DNA of 64,000 nucleotides from Psychrobacter sp. WY6 (GCF_018448495.1 NZ_CP049902.1:1612001-1676000); one strand, 5' to 3'. Positions 21,322 to 29,928 are shown, numbered from the stretch's first letter. The notes: generated by a model from the sequence alone, not told the origin. Translations and numbers: made by a program.

Positions 21322-21375
21322 AAAAAAGCTTACGGTCATCCTGTTGGTATAAACAGAATTGTCGTAAGCTTTTTT
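21322..21375. terminator. Orphan hairpin terminator in a 576-base gap
   Basis: An outer stem AAAAAAGCTTACG / CGTAAGCTTTTTT encloses an inner stem CTGTT / AACAG. It can terminate in both directions. The gap 21022-21597 contains no protein gene I can support, and dacC is transcribed away from the hairpin, so on the plus strand it would end an unannotated transcript. On the minus strand it lies 222 bases after the 21598-22035 gene, plausible for that gene's end. A 10-codon ORF, MSRIEIIRLS, stops right at its 5' side on the plus strand. Confidence 0.7.
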
Positions 21376-21597
21376 GTTACTTATAAGCCTGATGAACAAG
21401 CTTATAAGGTGTCGCTAAATGGCCCATAATCAGCGTTCCAAGACAGATAATGCCATGATTTATTGTCATTAATTATAGCTGACTTTATCAATTTAGAATC
21501 AATACTGGGGCATATTTATTGTAGGGGAGACGATAGGATGTATGATAAGTAAGCCAATTATAATGTTGTAATTGTTGAGCTTAATTATGATGATCCA

Positions 21598-22035
21598 CTA
21601 CTGGTATTCAGCATTCGCCAAATCTTCGCATAGAGCTTTGTTGTCTTGTTTAGAGAAGCCCATTGTCCAGCTACGAATGCCTTGTAATATCTGGCGATAA
21701 TCTTGCTGAGTGGATAGATATTGAATCGCAGCTTTTGGATCTTCTAAAGACGGCATCAACTCGTGAAGCTGCACGTTATAAGATTTATAAAAGCGCTGTT
21801 TTTGTTTGCCATTGAGCATCGGTGGACATATCTCTGATAGCACTTGCATGACCGCAATTTCATGCTTAGTAACATTGATGCCAGACATATCTAGAGGTAT
21901 GGTTGTAGCAGAATTATTCGCCGCAAAGGATGCTTGAGACAGCATGGCAACAGACGTTACCAGTCCTGCAAGACTAATTTTGGACGCCGTCTTTGCTATC
22001 ACAGAAGCTATAGATAATATCGATTGATTTTTCAT
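21598..22035 (-). CDS. Small exported protein of unknown function
   Basis: The 145 residues begin with a signal peptide (long N region, hydrophobic stretch, likely cleavage after SQASFA). The mature part is helical, with two Cys residues that could pair: SEICPPML and KALCEDLANA. It reminds me of a family of small exported proteins seen in Moraxella and relatives (named after MCR_0457), but I cannot verify that. The start ATG is followed by basic residues as expected. It stands alone, with long spacers on both sides. Confidence 0.65.
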   Translation of the reverse strand: MKNQSILSIASVIAKTASKISLAGLVTSVAMLSQASFAANNSATTIPLDMSGINVTKHEIAVMQVLSEICPPMLNGKQKQRFYKSYNVQLHELMPSLEDPKAAIQYLSTQQDYRQILQGIRSWTMGFSKQDNKALCEDLANAEYQ

Positions 22036-22664
22036 GCAGTATTACACTCGCTTATCTTTAATTAATGGTGATATGTTAATGGGTAAAAAAACAAAAGTCA
22101 CATAAAATATTGATTTATGTGTAGATATCTTGTGAGCCAAAGCTCTTTTTGAGCAACATATCAGCAGCATAGACTCATAAGTTACGTCAGCATAAAAATA
22201 TAAGTTTGTATTGTTGTAAGGTGTTGCCTATTGTAACGTCACGCCAAGTTTTTTTGCTGTTATTGATGCAGATATCATCGTGATAAAATTATAAATTGGA
22301 TAGATTCTGCGCAAAGACAGGGTTCGTGTCAGCGTATTATTAGGGTATAATCGCCCAAAATTATGGTGGCATCCGCGTTTTGCTCTATCAATTTTTTCAT
22401 ATCCATGCTGTGATATAGACACAGTGTCATTTTACTTTGATAGCGGTATGGCTTTTTTAACTTTTATAGTAAATTCAGCTATTATTTGGCGCTTGCCAAA
22501 TGCTGTGTATAAATACTATTTATGTAGAAAAAGCCAATGTGGATGTCAGCGTCAACAGTATTATCACACAATCTAACCACCATTTTCGGGTCTGATTATA
22601 GCAATTTTATGCGGCTAAAGTTCATAAGTGGACAGGCGGTCATTAATGAGTATATTGAGTGAAA
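22036..22664. other. Long AT-rich spacer before surE
   Basis: This 629-base region separates divergent genes. Visible: a perfect 8-bp inverted repeat CACATAAA / TTTATGTG at 22099-22121, 64 bases upstream of the exported-protein gene and suitable as its operator; TATAAT at about 22350, with a weak TTCGTG 17 bases before it, reading towards surE; and a 7-bp hairpin ATTTGGC / GCCAAAT at 22484-22501. A 64-codon open frame on the minus strand (22228-22422) has no ribosome site or family resemblance. Confidence 0.45.
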
Positions 22665-23474
22665 ATGAAATTTTTAATTAGTAATGATGATGGGGTTTAT
22701 GCACCAGGGTTATTGGCATTATATCAAGCCCTGTCTGCTATTGCAGAGGTGGTAGTGGTTGCGCCAAATAGTGAGCAAAGTGGCTGCGCGAGTGCTTTGA
22801 GCCTCTCGATGCCATTATATACTCATCAATTGGATTCTGGTTTTATAGCGGTAAATGGTTCGCCCGCGGACTGTGTACATTTGGCATTGCATGAGTTGTA
22901 TCCTGATACGCGTTTTGATTGTGTGATTACTGGTATCAATTCTGGCGCCAATCTTGGTCAAGATGTTTTATTTTCGGGTACCTTTGGTGCTGCATTAACC
23001 GCACAGCTCTTTGGAATACCTGCCATTGCGACCTCCCTAGTGGGCGGCGGCGTCAAAGGAGAAGGGCAAGAGCAGACCAGTCATTATCAAATGGCGGCAG
23101 CTGAAATTGTTAAATTATTCATAGAAACACCGATATTAGATGCTTGCAAAAATTTGCCCTATCATGTATTAAACGTTAATATTCCTGATGTGGATAGTGC
23201 TGATGAGATCAAAGGTCGGAAAATAACGGCGTTAGGGCACCGTCAGATTGCGCGTCCTGTACATCATGTGGTCGATCCACGTGGGCGTGATGCTTATTGG
23301 TTGTCGCTACGTAAACGCCCACATGAGTTGCCATTAGAAACTGAAGATTTGCAGTCCTCCACAGATATGACGGATGATCAAGCGGTAGCGGCGGGTTATA
23401 TTAGTCTATCGCCAGTGCGCCTGCATCATACGCCAGCAGACACGCTTAAAACGCTGTCGGCGTTAATGCTATAA
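22665..23474 (+). CDS. surE: 5'/3'-nucleotidase SurE
   Basis: SurE is a metal-dependent phosphatase acting on nucleoside 5'- and 3'-monophosphates and short polyphosphate, tied to stationary-phase survival. The protein (269 residues) begins MKFLISNDDGVYAPG with the metal-binding Asp8-Asp9, then SGCASALSLS, NGSPADCVHLAL and the long signature TGINSGANLGQDVLFSGTFG. I chose ATG 22665 because family members begin MxxLLSNDDG; a GTG two codons upstream is also open. An NlpD-type gene lies downstream as in the classical surE-pcm-nlpD-rpoS block, but pcm and rpoS are absent here and a repeat relic intervenes. Confidence 0.95.
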   Translation: MKFLISNDDGVYAPGLLALYQALSAIAEVVVVAPNSEQSGCASALSLSMPLYTHQLDSGFIAVNGSPADCVHLALHELYPDTRFDCVITGINSGANLGQDVLFSGTFGAALTAQLFGIPAIATSLVGGGVKGEGQEQTSHYQMAAAEIVKLFIETPILDACKNLPYHVLNVNIPDVDSADEIKGRKITALGHRQIARPVHHVVDPRGRDAYWLSLRKRPHELPLETEDLQSSTDMTDDQAVAAGYISLSPVRLHHTPADTLKTLSALML

Positions 23475-23493
23475 ATTTACGCTGCCAAAATGC

Positions 23494-23626
23494 GTCAAAC
23501 AGCTGGTCAATATCCTGATATTATCTGCACTATTTTTCTTATTTGGCTGCCATTTATCTCATTTTTATCACCATTTTCAAAATGAGGACACGCCTTAGAA
23601 AATGGTTTACTATCGAGTGATTGATA
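23494..23626. repeat. Rearranged relative of the 25985-26158 MITE
   Basis: Bases 23494-23594 read on the minus strand match the left 100 bases or so of the MITE at 25985 with scattered differences (shared: GATAAAAATGAGATAAA, GCAGATAATATC). The adjoining 23609-23626 (ACTATCGAGTGATTGA) matches a segment near the MITE's right end. The terminal CGTGTC box survives, but the copy is inverted and internally shortened, so it looks like a decayed insertion. Confidence 0.6.
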
Positions 23627-23723
23627 AGGGTATTTGCCAAATACTAAACGGTATAAAAGTTAGCAAAATGCTTGTGAGTAACACAAGGAGTTTGTGAGTA
23701 ACATAAAGAATAGGAAATCTTGT

Positions 23724-24518
23724 ATGAAGAAGCTTATTGCTGGATCGCGCTTTGCAACAGTGGCATTGATAGGTACTTTAACAGCAGCAACGTTAACGAT
23801 GGTGGGCTGTGCAACCAAGCCTACTTACCAATCAGCCAACCAAGCGGGACCGAAGATTATTACCAATGCACAAGGCGTTCCTAACTACCATCGCGTACAG
23901 CGTGGCGATACGGTCAGCCAAATTGCTGAGCGCTATCGTCTCAGTTACCGTCAAATCGGTTCGCTCAATGGTTTGGACAGCAAATATACGATTTATAGTG
24001 GTCAATGGCTCAAGCTGTGGCAAGGTACGCCAGCCGATAACAATCGTTATAACGCGCCTACAACGACACAGCCACCGTACAGACCACCTGTAACGAGCAT
24101 GCCTAATAATAGCTCACAAAGCCCTGTATACGAAGTGACGGCTAACGCAACGTCAGGCTATGAATATCCAAGTCGCAATCAAGTGACTCGTAACTTTGAT
24201 GCGGCAGCGGGTACGATGGGTATGTGGTTTGCTGGTAATATCGGTGATCCCGTACTTGCTAGCCAATCTGGCACGGTACTGTATTCGGGCGATGGTCTGC
24301 CAGAGTATGGCAATCTTATTATGATTCGTCATAGTGATAATTACATCACCGCTTATGCGCATAATAGTCAGCTACTGGTCAAAGAAGGCGATGCTGTACA
24401 GCGCGGTCAGCGCATTGCAAACATGGGTAACAGTGGCCAGACCAATCAGGTCGGCTTAGAGTTCCAAGTGCGCTTAAATGGCAATCCTATTGATCCACGT
24501 GCGGTACTAGGGCGTTAA
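23724..24518 (+). CDS. nlpD: NlpD-type lipoprotein: LysM plus degenerate M23 domain
   Basis: NlpD is an outer-membrane lipoprotein that activates the amidase AmiC at division sites. Here a signal peptide ends in TLTMVGC (Cys29), a LysM peptidoglycan-binding motif follows (YHRVQRGDTVSQIAERYRLS, about residues 55-98), then a Pro/Thr/Asn-rich linker and a C-terminal M23 (LytM) fold (GDPVLASQSGTVLYSGDG, EYGNLIMIRHSD, GQRIANMGNSGQ). The zinc-binding residues of active M23 peptidases are missing (GMWFAGNIGD where HxxxD is expected; LEFQ instead of HxH), as in E. coli NlpD, so it should act as an activator rather than an enzyme. ATG 23724 has AGGAA seven bases upstream. A GTG at 23694 has AAGGAG only three bases away, too close. 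Confidence 0.88.
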   Translation: MKKLIAGSRFATVALIGTLTAATLTMVGCATKPTYQSANQAGPKIITNAQGVPNYHRVQRGDTVSQIAERYRLSYRQIGSLNGLDSKYTIYSGQWLKLWQGTPADNNRYNAPTTTQPPYRPPVTSMPNNSSQSPVYEVTANATSGYEYPSRNQVTRNFDAAAGTMGMWFAGNIGDPVLASQSGTVLYSGDGLPEYGNLIMIRHSDNYITAYAHNSQLLVKEGDAVQRGQRIANMGNSGQTNQVGLEFQVRLNGNPIDPRAVLGR

Positions 24519-24524
24519 ACGTGA

Positions 24525-24548
24525 TGCCAAATTGTGACTGATTTGGCA
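24525..24548 (+). terminator. Hairpin after nlpD
   Basis: Perfect stem TGCCAAAT / ATTTGGCA with an 8-base loop seven bases after the nlpD stop. Few T follow, so termination is uncertain. Confidence 0.45.
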
Positions 24549-24641
24549 AGTTTAGTGGCTTTATTCAGAGCGCTTGAATGAAACCACCTTAACTAAATCG
24601 GTTTATTTGAGTCGCTTTACTTATTCATACTTGAGAATTTT

Positions 24642-25946
24642 ATGATGTTAAAAAAACAATATCTTGCTCTGTTTCCTGCGTTAGTGATGGTTGGGTGTAC
24701 CAGCCAACAGGCGATGCAAAAACCTAGCAAACCCGTGCGTCAAGGCAACGTTCAGATTACCCAAACTCAAACCATTCAAGTGAAGCCAGCACCGAAGCCT
24801 GTCATCAAGCCGCAGCCAGTGGCAAAGCCAAGCTATAACAGCTTTTCTGATTGGAAGTCGGATTTTTCTATGCGGGCGATTTCATCAGGCCATGATGCAG
24901 CGACGGTGCGCCGTTTACTTGATACCGCTTATTTAAATCAGCAAGTCATCTCGCTCGACTCAGGACAGCCAGAGTTTTCTAAGATGCCATGGGAATATGT
25001 CGATTCTGCCGTATCTGATGGGCGTGTGAGTACTGGTAAGCGTAAGTTCGCCGAGCAACGGGCATTTTTGTCGCAATTAGAATCGCAGTACGGTGTCAAT
25101 GCAGAAATAATCGCTGCCATTTGGGGCATGGAGTCGTCATACGGCGTGGTGACGGGTAATAGCAGCATACCAAGCTCACTTGCGAGTCTGGCTTATGATG
25201 GTCGTCGCCAAGAGTTTGCCGAAACTCAGTTGTTGTCATTAGCGACGCTATTGCAGCGCGGTGATGTGTCTTGGTCGCAGCTCGATGGTTCTTGGGCAGG
25301 CGGCATGGGACAGACGCAGTTTATCCCTGATACTTGGCTGAAGCACGGAGTGGATGGCGATGGTAATGGTCACCGTAACCCGTGGGCAACGGGCGATGCA
25401 CTGGCGTCCACCGCTAATTATTTGAGCAACTCAGGTTGGATTCGAGGTCTAGCGCCATTTTACGAAGCAACTATTCCTGCCTCATTCGATTACTCCATGG
25501 TTGGTAGTAAGCAGCCTGCCGCGAGATGGGCGGCGATGGGCGTTGATACGATAGCTGATGTTTATTTGGATGCCAATACTGAAATGGAGCTGTGGCTACC
25601 AGCTGGCAAGGATGGTCCTGTACTGCTACTCAGTCCAAACTTTGATGTGATCAAGGTTTATAATAACTCATCGAGCTATGCGCTAGGTGTCAGCTTATTG
25701 GGTAAAGCGCTTGCTGGACAAGGCGGATTACAGAAATCATGGCCGCGTTATGAGCGTCCATTATCCACAGCTCAAGTACGAAATTTACAGCAGCGTTTGA
25801 CCAACTCAGGCTATGACACTAAAGGCGCTGACGGTATCGTGGGTACCAATACTCGGTTGGCGTTTCAGCGCTGGCAAGCTGACAATGGTCAGACTCCAGA
25901 CGGCTTTATTACTCAGCGTAGTGCGTCATCGTTAGCTTCGTGGTGA
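24642..25946 (+). CDS. Lytic murein transglycosylase (MltB family) with peptidoglycan-binding domain
   Basis: This enzyme cleaves peptidoglycan between MurNAc and GlcNAc with 1,6-anhydro formation. The order is signal peptide with lipobox VMVGC (about residue 19), a Lys/Pro/Gln-rich spacer, and the SLT_2 domain with catalytic Glu in AAIWGMESSYG (about residues 158-168) and GAWAGGMGQTQFIPDTW-like signatures (WAGGMGQTQFIPDTWL). A C-terminal PG_binding_1 domain follows (VRNLQQRLTNSGYDTKGADG to the end). Length 434. MltB-type paralogues exist in several versions, so I give no symbol. The first two codons are both ATG; GAGAA lies six bases upstream. Confidence 0.92.
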   Translation: MMLKKQYLALFPALVMVGCTSQQAMQKPSKPVRQGNVQITQTQTIQVKPAPKPVIKPQPVAKPSYNSFSDWKSDFSMRAISSGHDAATVRRLLDTAYLNQQVISLDSGQPEFSKMPWEYVDSAVSDGRVSTGKRKFAEQRAFLSQLESQYGVNAEIIAAIWGMESSYGVVTGNSSIPSSLASLAYDGRRQEFAETQLLSLATLLQRGDVSWSQLDGSWAGGMGQTQFIPDTWLKHGVDGDGNGHRNPWATGDALASTANYLSNSGWIRGLAPFYEATIPASFDYSMVGSKQPAARWAAMGVDTIADVYLDANTEMELWLPAGKDGPVLLLSPNFDVIKVYNNSSSYALGVSLLGKALAGQGGLQKSWPRYERPLSTAQVRNLQQRLTNSGYDTKGADGIVGTNTRLAFQRWQADNGQTPDGFITQRSASSLASW

Positions 25947-25984
25947 AGCAGGTTGATTGCGCTGATTTTGACTCGTATTGATTC

Positions 25985-26158
25985 TAGGGCGTGTCTTCAT
26001 TTCAAAAATGGTGATAAAAATGAGATAAATTGCCGTCAAACAAGGAAAATAGCGCAGATAATATCGGGATATTAACCAGCTATTTGACGATGTTTGGCAA
26101 GATTTAGCCATTTTTAGCCCATTTAGAGGACTATCGAGTGAATTGAAGACACGCCCTA
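25985..26158. mobile_element. 174-bp MITE with 15-bp perfect terminal inverted repeats
   Basis: Both ends carry TAGGGCGTGTCTTCA as exact inverted copies (25985-25999 and 26144-26158). The interior is non-coding and contains GATAAAAATGAGATAAA and a 20-base near-palindromic AT region. A second, rearranged relative sits at 23494-23626, so the sequence has moved or been copied. No transposase in the window has these ends. The outermost TA may be a target duplication (IS630- or IS5-like) rather than part of the repeat. It lies 39 bases after the transglycosylase gene. Confidence 0.8.
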
Positions 26159-26232
26159 ATATTAGCGTGTTAAAAGAAATTTTTTAACCATCATTTTTGA
26201 TGGTAATATCAAATACGATGAGCTTAGTGAAT

Positions 26233-26271
26233 AAAATAAAAAAGCACCTTATTAAGGTGCTTTTTTATTTT
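26233..26271. terminator. Long bidirectional terminator
   Basis: An 18-bp perfect stem AAAATAAAAAAGCACCTT / AAGGTGCTTTTTTATTTT with a 3-base loop and T runs on both strands. It ends the transglycosylase transcript beyond the MITE. Confidence 0.92.
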
Positions 26272-26504
26272 ACGCTATGATTATTTTGCAACAGACCATA
26301 ATCTTGTCAGATTTTAATAAATAATATGGACACAAGCAGACTGATACTGTGACTGATAAACGCTACACTGTTTGTTTATCAATGTGCTTTACTTATCAAC
26401 GCGCTATTTATAAGAGCTGGCATTATATTTGTCTGTTCAATATTTTAATATTAGATACAATAGATCCTTTATCCTCATAACGAAGGGCAACGAGCAGTGA
26501 CATT

Positions 26505-27206
26505 ATGATAGACCAGTCTCTTATGTCCGATATGCTTAGTCCGTTTTGGGTAAGTATTAAGCTTGCTGGTGTCACTACCATTTGTTTATTACTGTTCGCA
26601 ACGCCTGTGGCTTATTGGCTCGCTAAGCCCAGTCGTAGGCAAGTTGTGGCACGTCTTAAAGTCTTGCTTATGGGCATCATTGCCATGCCATTGGTTTTGC
26701 CGCCTACCGTCATTGGCTTTTATCTTTTATTACTGTTAAGCCCTAGTGTCGGTATTGGTAAATGGCTTAGCGAACATAATATCAGCCCCTTGATATTTAC
26801 CTTTGAAGGTCTTGTCATTGGTTCGATTATTTACTCTTTGCCTTTTTATATTCAGCCTGTCTACGCCCAATTTTTACGTATTCCACAAAGCGTGATGGAA
26901 GTGGCACATTTATTGGAGCCAAGCCGTTTCAAACGGTTTCTCAGAGTCGCTCTGCCACAAGCGCGTGTCGGTATTGTACTCGGCAGCTTAATAAGTTTTG
27001 CCCATACTATTGGTGAGTTTGGCGTGGTTTTGATGATAGGGGGTAGTATATCCGATGAGACTAAAGTGGTCTCGATTGCGATATACGAGCAAGTAGAGGC
27101 ACTAAATTACGAGGCAGCGCACATGATGTCTGGGATTCTCATCATTATGGGAGTGGTTATGGTGGCGCTGATTGCTAGTGTAAGCCGGCTGAATCAACGC
27201 TCATAA
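26505..27206 (+). CDS. modB: Molybdate ABC transporter permease ModB, orphan
   Basis: ModB forms the inner-membrane channel of the molybdate importer ModABC. The 233 residues have about five to six membrane helices and the ModB/CysT-type signatures AMPLVLPPTVIGFYLLLLL and HTIGEFGVVLMIGGSISDET, plus the EAA loop that contacts the ATPase (EVAHLLEPSRFKRFLRVALP). Normally modA lies upstream and modC downstream. Here there is a terminator and 233 bases of non-coding DNA upstream, and a convergent unrelated gene downstream. A weak ModE-like pair (CGCTATTTATA, then TTATAT) lies at 26402-26427. It may work with ModA and ModC encoded elsewhere. Upstream spacing shows no good ribosome site. Confidence 0.85.
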   Translation: MIDQSLMSDMLSPFWVSIKLAGVTTICLLLFATPVAYWLAKPSRRQVVARLKVLLMGIIAMPLVLPPTVIGFYLLLLLSPSVGIGKWLSEHNISPLIFTFEGLVIGSIIYSLPFYIQPVYAQFLRIPQSVMEVAHLLEPSRFKRFLRVALPQARVGIVLGSLISFAHTIGEFGVVLMIGGSISDETKVVSIAIYEQVEALNYEAAHMMSGILIIMGVVMVALIASVSRLNQRS

Positions 27207-27252
27207 GATTGCAGTTAATACCTATAGCTTGAGTTAATGCGTTAAAATTTAT

Positions 27253-28257
27253 TTATCCATTTTTTTTCATCATATCTAAGTCACTTGAGTAGGCAAATAA
27301 AGCTGGTGCACCGCCCGTATGCCAAAATAAGACACGATCGGTTTTCTTGATTTTGCCAGACCGAATCATATCTATGAGTCCGCCCATCGCACGACCCGTA
27401 TAGACAGGATCTAAAAGTATGCCTTCTGTTTGGGCCGTCATAGCAATGGCTTCATTTTCTAATGTACCAACCACGCCATAACCTTCGCCCACATAATCAG
27501 AGTTGAGTGTTAAATCGCTTTCTGTAAACTGATGATCGGCACCGATAAGGGAGGCCGTGCTATTGGCAAGCGCGACGGTATACTGATCAAAAGGCACTTT
27601 GTCTGTTTCGCCTTTATCGATATTGATACCTACGATTTGGGCGGGCGAGTTAAGTATTTTTTTTCCAAGCATCAAACCGGCTTGTGTTGCCCCAGAGCTA
27701 GAAGCAAAAACGATATGAGTAAATGATAGGTTCATGCTTTCGCGTTGCGATTCTAACTCTTTAAAAGCTTCTACAAACGCTAAAGCACCCAGCTCATTGG
27801 AGCCGCCATAGGGTATGACATATGGTTTTTTGCCTTGTTTTGTTAACTGCTCAACGATTTTAGGAATGTCTTCTCCTTTGCGATTGGCGCCTGCCCAGTG
27901 AATATGCGATCCAAAAATTTTGTCTAATAAAAGATTGCCACTTATTTGTTCGGGTTCTTCTCCACCCAATACTAAATGGCATTCAAGTCCCAAGCTTGCC
28001 GCTGCGGCAGCAGTTTGGCGACAATGGTTTGATTGTGCGGCACCTGCCGTAATCACGCAATCAGCACCTTGAGCAAGGGCATCACCCATGATAAATTCAA
28101 GCTTACGGGTTTTATTGCCACCCAATGCCAGTCCCGTGTTGTCATCTCGTTTCATAAAAATAGTAGGGCCATCAAGCGCTTTACTCAATCTGCTGAGTTC
28201 TATCAATGGAGTGGGGAAGAAGCCCAATGATTGTCTGAGTATGTGGTTATATTCCAT
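27253..28257 (-). CDS. dcyD: D-cysteine desulfhydrase / ACC deaminase-like PLP enzyme
   Basis: These fold-type II PLP enzymes split D-cysteine to pyruvate, sulfide and ammonia; close relatives deaminate 1-aminocyclopropane-1-carboxylate. The 334 residues show FFPTPLIELSRLSKAL, the PLP lysine in GGNKTRKLEF (Lys49), AGAAQSNHCRQTAAAAASLG, VIPYGGSNELGALAFVEA and the C-terminal FWHTGGAPALFAY. The IPYGGSN and HTGG motifs and length favour D-cysteine desulfhydrase, but the substrate cannot be settled from sequence. ATG 28257 has AAGGGA six bases upstream. It is convergent with modB. Confidence 0.82.
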   Translation of the reverse strand: MEYNHILRQSLGFFPTPLIELSRLSKALDGPTIFMKRDDNTGLALGGNKTRKLEFIMGDALAQGADCVITAGAAQSNHCRQTAAAAASLGLECHLVLGGEEPEQISGNLLLDKIFGSHIHWAGANRKGEDIPKIVEQLTKQGKKPYVIPYGGSNELGALAFVEAFKELESQRESMNLSFTHIVFASSSGATQAGLMLGKKILNSPAQIVGINIDKGETDKVPFDQYTVALANSTASLIGADHQFTESDLTLNSDYVGEGYGVVGTLENEAIAMTAQTEGILLDPVYTGRAMGGLIDMIRSGKIKKTDRVLFWHTGGAPALFAYSSDLDMMKKNG

Positions 28258-28446
28258 ATTTTGTCCCTTTTATAATAAAAAATGCTGAATAAGTTTGAAA
28301 CATAGCCATTGATAAAGTCAGTTAAAGATGATTGTTTAGCGGCTATAAATAGCCAGTAGTTATACGTCGTAACAGCCTTATAAAACGTATGAATGCGTAT
28401 CCAGCTTGAGAATCAGTGGAATCCTAAGGGTTAATTTATCAAATAT

Positions 28447-28499
28447 AAAATGAAAATCCTCATGCAAGCTGTCAATTTTGCATGAGGACTATTCATTTT
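28447..28499. terminator. Long imperfect hairpin after the Tsx-like gene
   Basis: Arms TCCTCATGCAA / TTGCATGAGGA with 10 bases of loop, extended by AAAATGAA / TTCATTTT. It lies 76 bases after the stop of the 28575-29378 gene on its own (minus) strand and can terminate it. The rest of the 28258-28574 gap is empty. Confidence 0.65.
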
Positions 28500-28574
28500 A
28501 TTAACAAACTGTTTATTTTATTAAGAAAGAGTTAAGAGCTGTTTTAGAACTATTCGTCAAACCAGTTAGACTGG

Positions 28575-29378
28575 TTAAAAATGAAACTTCACTAGAGCGC
28601 TAGGCACGTTTTGAGTCGTATCACTGCCATACTTATTTTTCCAATAGCTATATTCCATACCGACCTCTAAGCGATTATCAATGCCTAATAGTGGTTGTAA
28701 GTTATACTTTATTTGCGGATTGATATGTAGTTGGTTTTTTAAGTCGTCGTTGTTAAAAGAGTAGTCTACATAACCATCGACCACAACGTTATTTTTCTCC
28801 CAACCGTAAGTTAAGGTGATTTGCTGGTCATCATCAGTATTATCATTGAAGACATGATATAGGGAAGCAGAGGCGTACTTCATACCTGAAATAGGCACAT
28901 TCAAATCTGCCCCTAGTCCTATCATATAGTTGTCTTGGCTAAAGCCTTTGCTGTTCGAGCCAAACTCATATTGCCCCGCTAGATTGAGCTGTTTGATAAA
29001 GCTATCATCGAAAGTTGTGAGCTTAAGCTTGGGCGCAAACTCACCATACGTTTCTTTAAATCTATTGTTTTCAATATCATTTGCGCCTTGATGGCGATCG
29101 ACGAAGAAAAATACGCCGCCCCAACTGTGGGTAGATGCGTGCTCCAGAGTGATGGTCGTCAATTCTCCGTCTTCTACCAGCTCATAGTCATTGCCATACA
29201 GTACAGAAAGACTGGTATCGGTGAAAAGCACCTTTGCATGGCTGCTGCTCATCGTACCTAAGGCAACGATCGCGGCTAAAGCGGTGGTTAATGAGCTACT
29301 AAAAAACAGTTTTTTCTGAATATTGGTTTTACATAATTGGCTAGCCAGTGGCAGGTTTGCAAATAAGTGATAACGCAC
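28575..29378 (-). CDS. Tsx/OmpK-type nucleoside-specific outer membrane channel
   Basis: The Channel_Tsx family forms 12-stranded outer-membrane barrels for nucleoside uptake. The 267-residue precursor has a signal peptide (cleavage after SSSHA) with an unusually long N region. It starts the mature part with DTSLSVLYGNDYEL and shows alternating amphipathic strands with aromatic girdles. It ends in VKFHF, with the terminal Phe read by the BAM complex. The start is GTG with AAGGA eight bases upstream. An inverted repeat (TTGATAGTA / TACTATCAA, 29496-29534) lies about 120 bases upstream and may be an operator. Substrate assignment is by family only. Confidence 0.8.
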   Translation of the reverse strand: MRYHLFANLPLASQLCKTNIQKKLFFSSSLTTALAAIVALGTMSSSHAKVLFTDTSLSVLYGNDYELVEDGELTTITLEHASTHSWGGVFFFVDRHQGANDIENNRFKETYGEFAPKLKLTTFDDSFIKQLNLAGQYEFGSNSKGFSQDNYMIGLGADLNVPISGMKYASASLYHVFNDNTDDDQQITLTYGWEKNNVVVDGYVDYSFNNDDLKNQLHINPQIKYNLQPLLGIDNRLEVGMEYSYWKNKYGSDTTQNVPSALVKFHF

Positions 29379-29897
29379 AGTAATATTCCTTTATATAGAG
29401 TGGGTCATCCTAGCAGGCTGGGTATATGACAGAAGCGCGTTTTAACTTCCTGTCAAAACGGGTCAATGCTGCTAAAGACGAAGCGCGGTCAATTTTTGAT
29501 AGTAATCTAAAATAATGAAGATAAATACTATCAATATAAGTATTGTCAAAAGTATAAAAAATGCTCTGTTGGCTATATTATCCGCAATAATTCTTAACAC
29601 TTTGAAACAGTTAAGCATGTTTTATAATGAGTGACAACCATAAGCTGGCTAAGAAAAACGGTCTATCAAGCCTTCTAAGTATTTGATATTACCTAAGTTT
29701 ATGATTTTATTAAATTAACTGACTAAATGGTCAGCTTTATTATTTTTGTAAACAAGGAGATATGTTGAATTAGTTGGTAGGCTCAACCACTAGCAATAAT
29801 TATTACGATTCAGAGTAGTGAAAAGCGCTGGTAGGGTATTTTGAAACAAATGATATGAGAGGAAAGTGAATAGAGGTATGGCAGAATTAATAGACAC
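29379..29897. other. Spacer upstream of the Tsx-like gene with an operator-like repeat
   Basis: 519 bases with no gene. The only structure is the 9-bp perfect inverted repeat TTGATAGTA / TACTATCAA at 29496-29534 with a 21-base gap, in the promoter region of the porin gene. Confidence 0.45.
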
Positions 29898-29928
29898 AAA
29901 AAAACCTCAAACAATCTAATGTTTGAGG
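29898..29928 (-). terminator. Terminator of the tRNA-Val/tRNA-Asp transcript
   Basis: On the minus strand the stem CCTCAAAC / GTTTGAGG (8-base loop) is followed by seven T, 54 bases after tRNA-Asp. Confidence 0.85.

Noticed and set aside
22228..22422. 64-codon open frame on the minus strand in the spacer before surE
   Set aside because: No ribosome site, no signal or family pattern, and it crosses a likely promoter.
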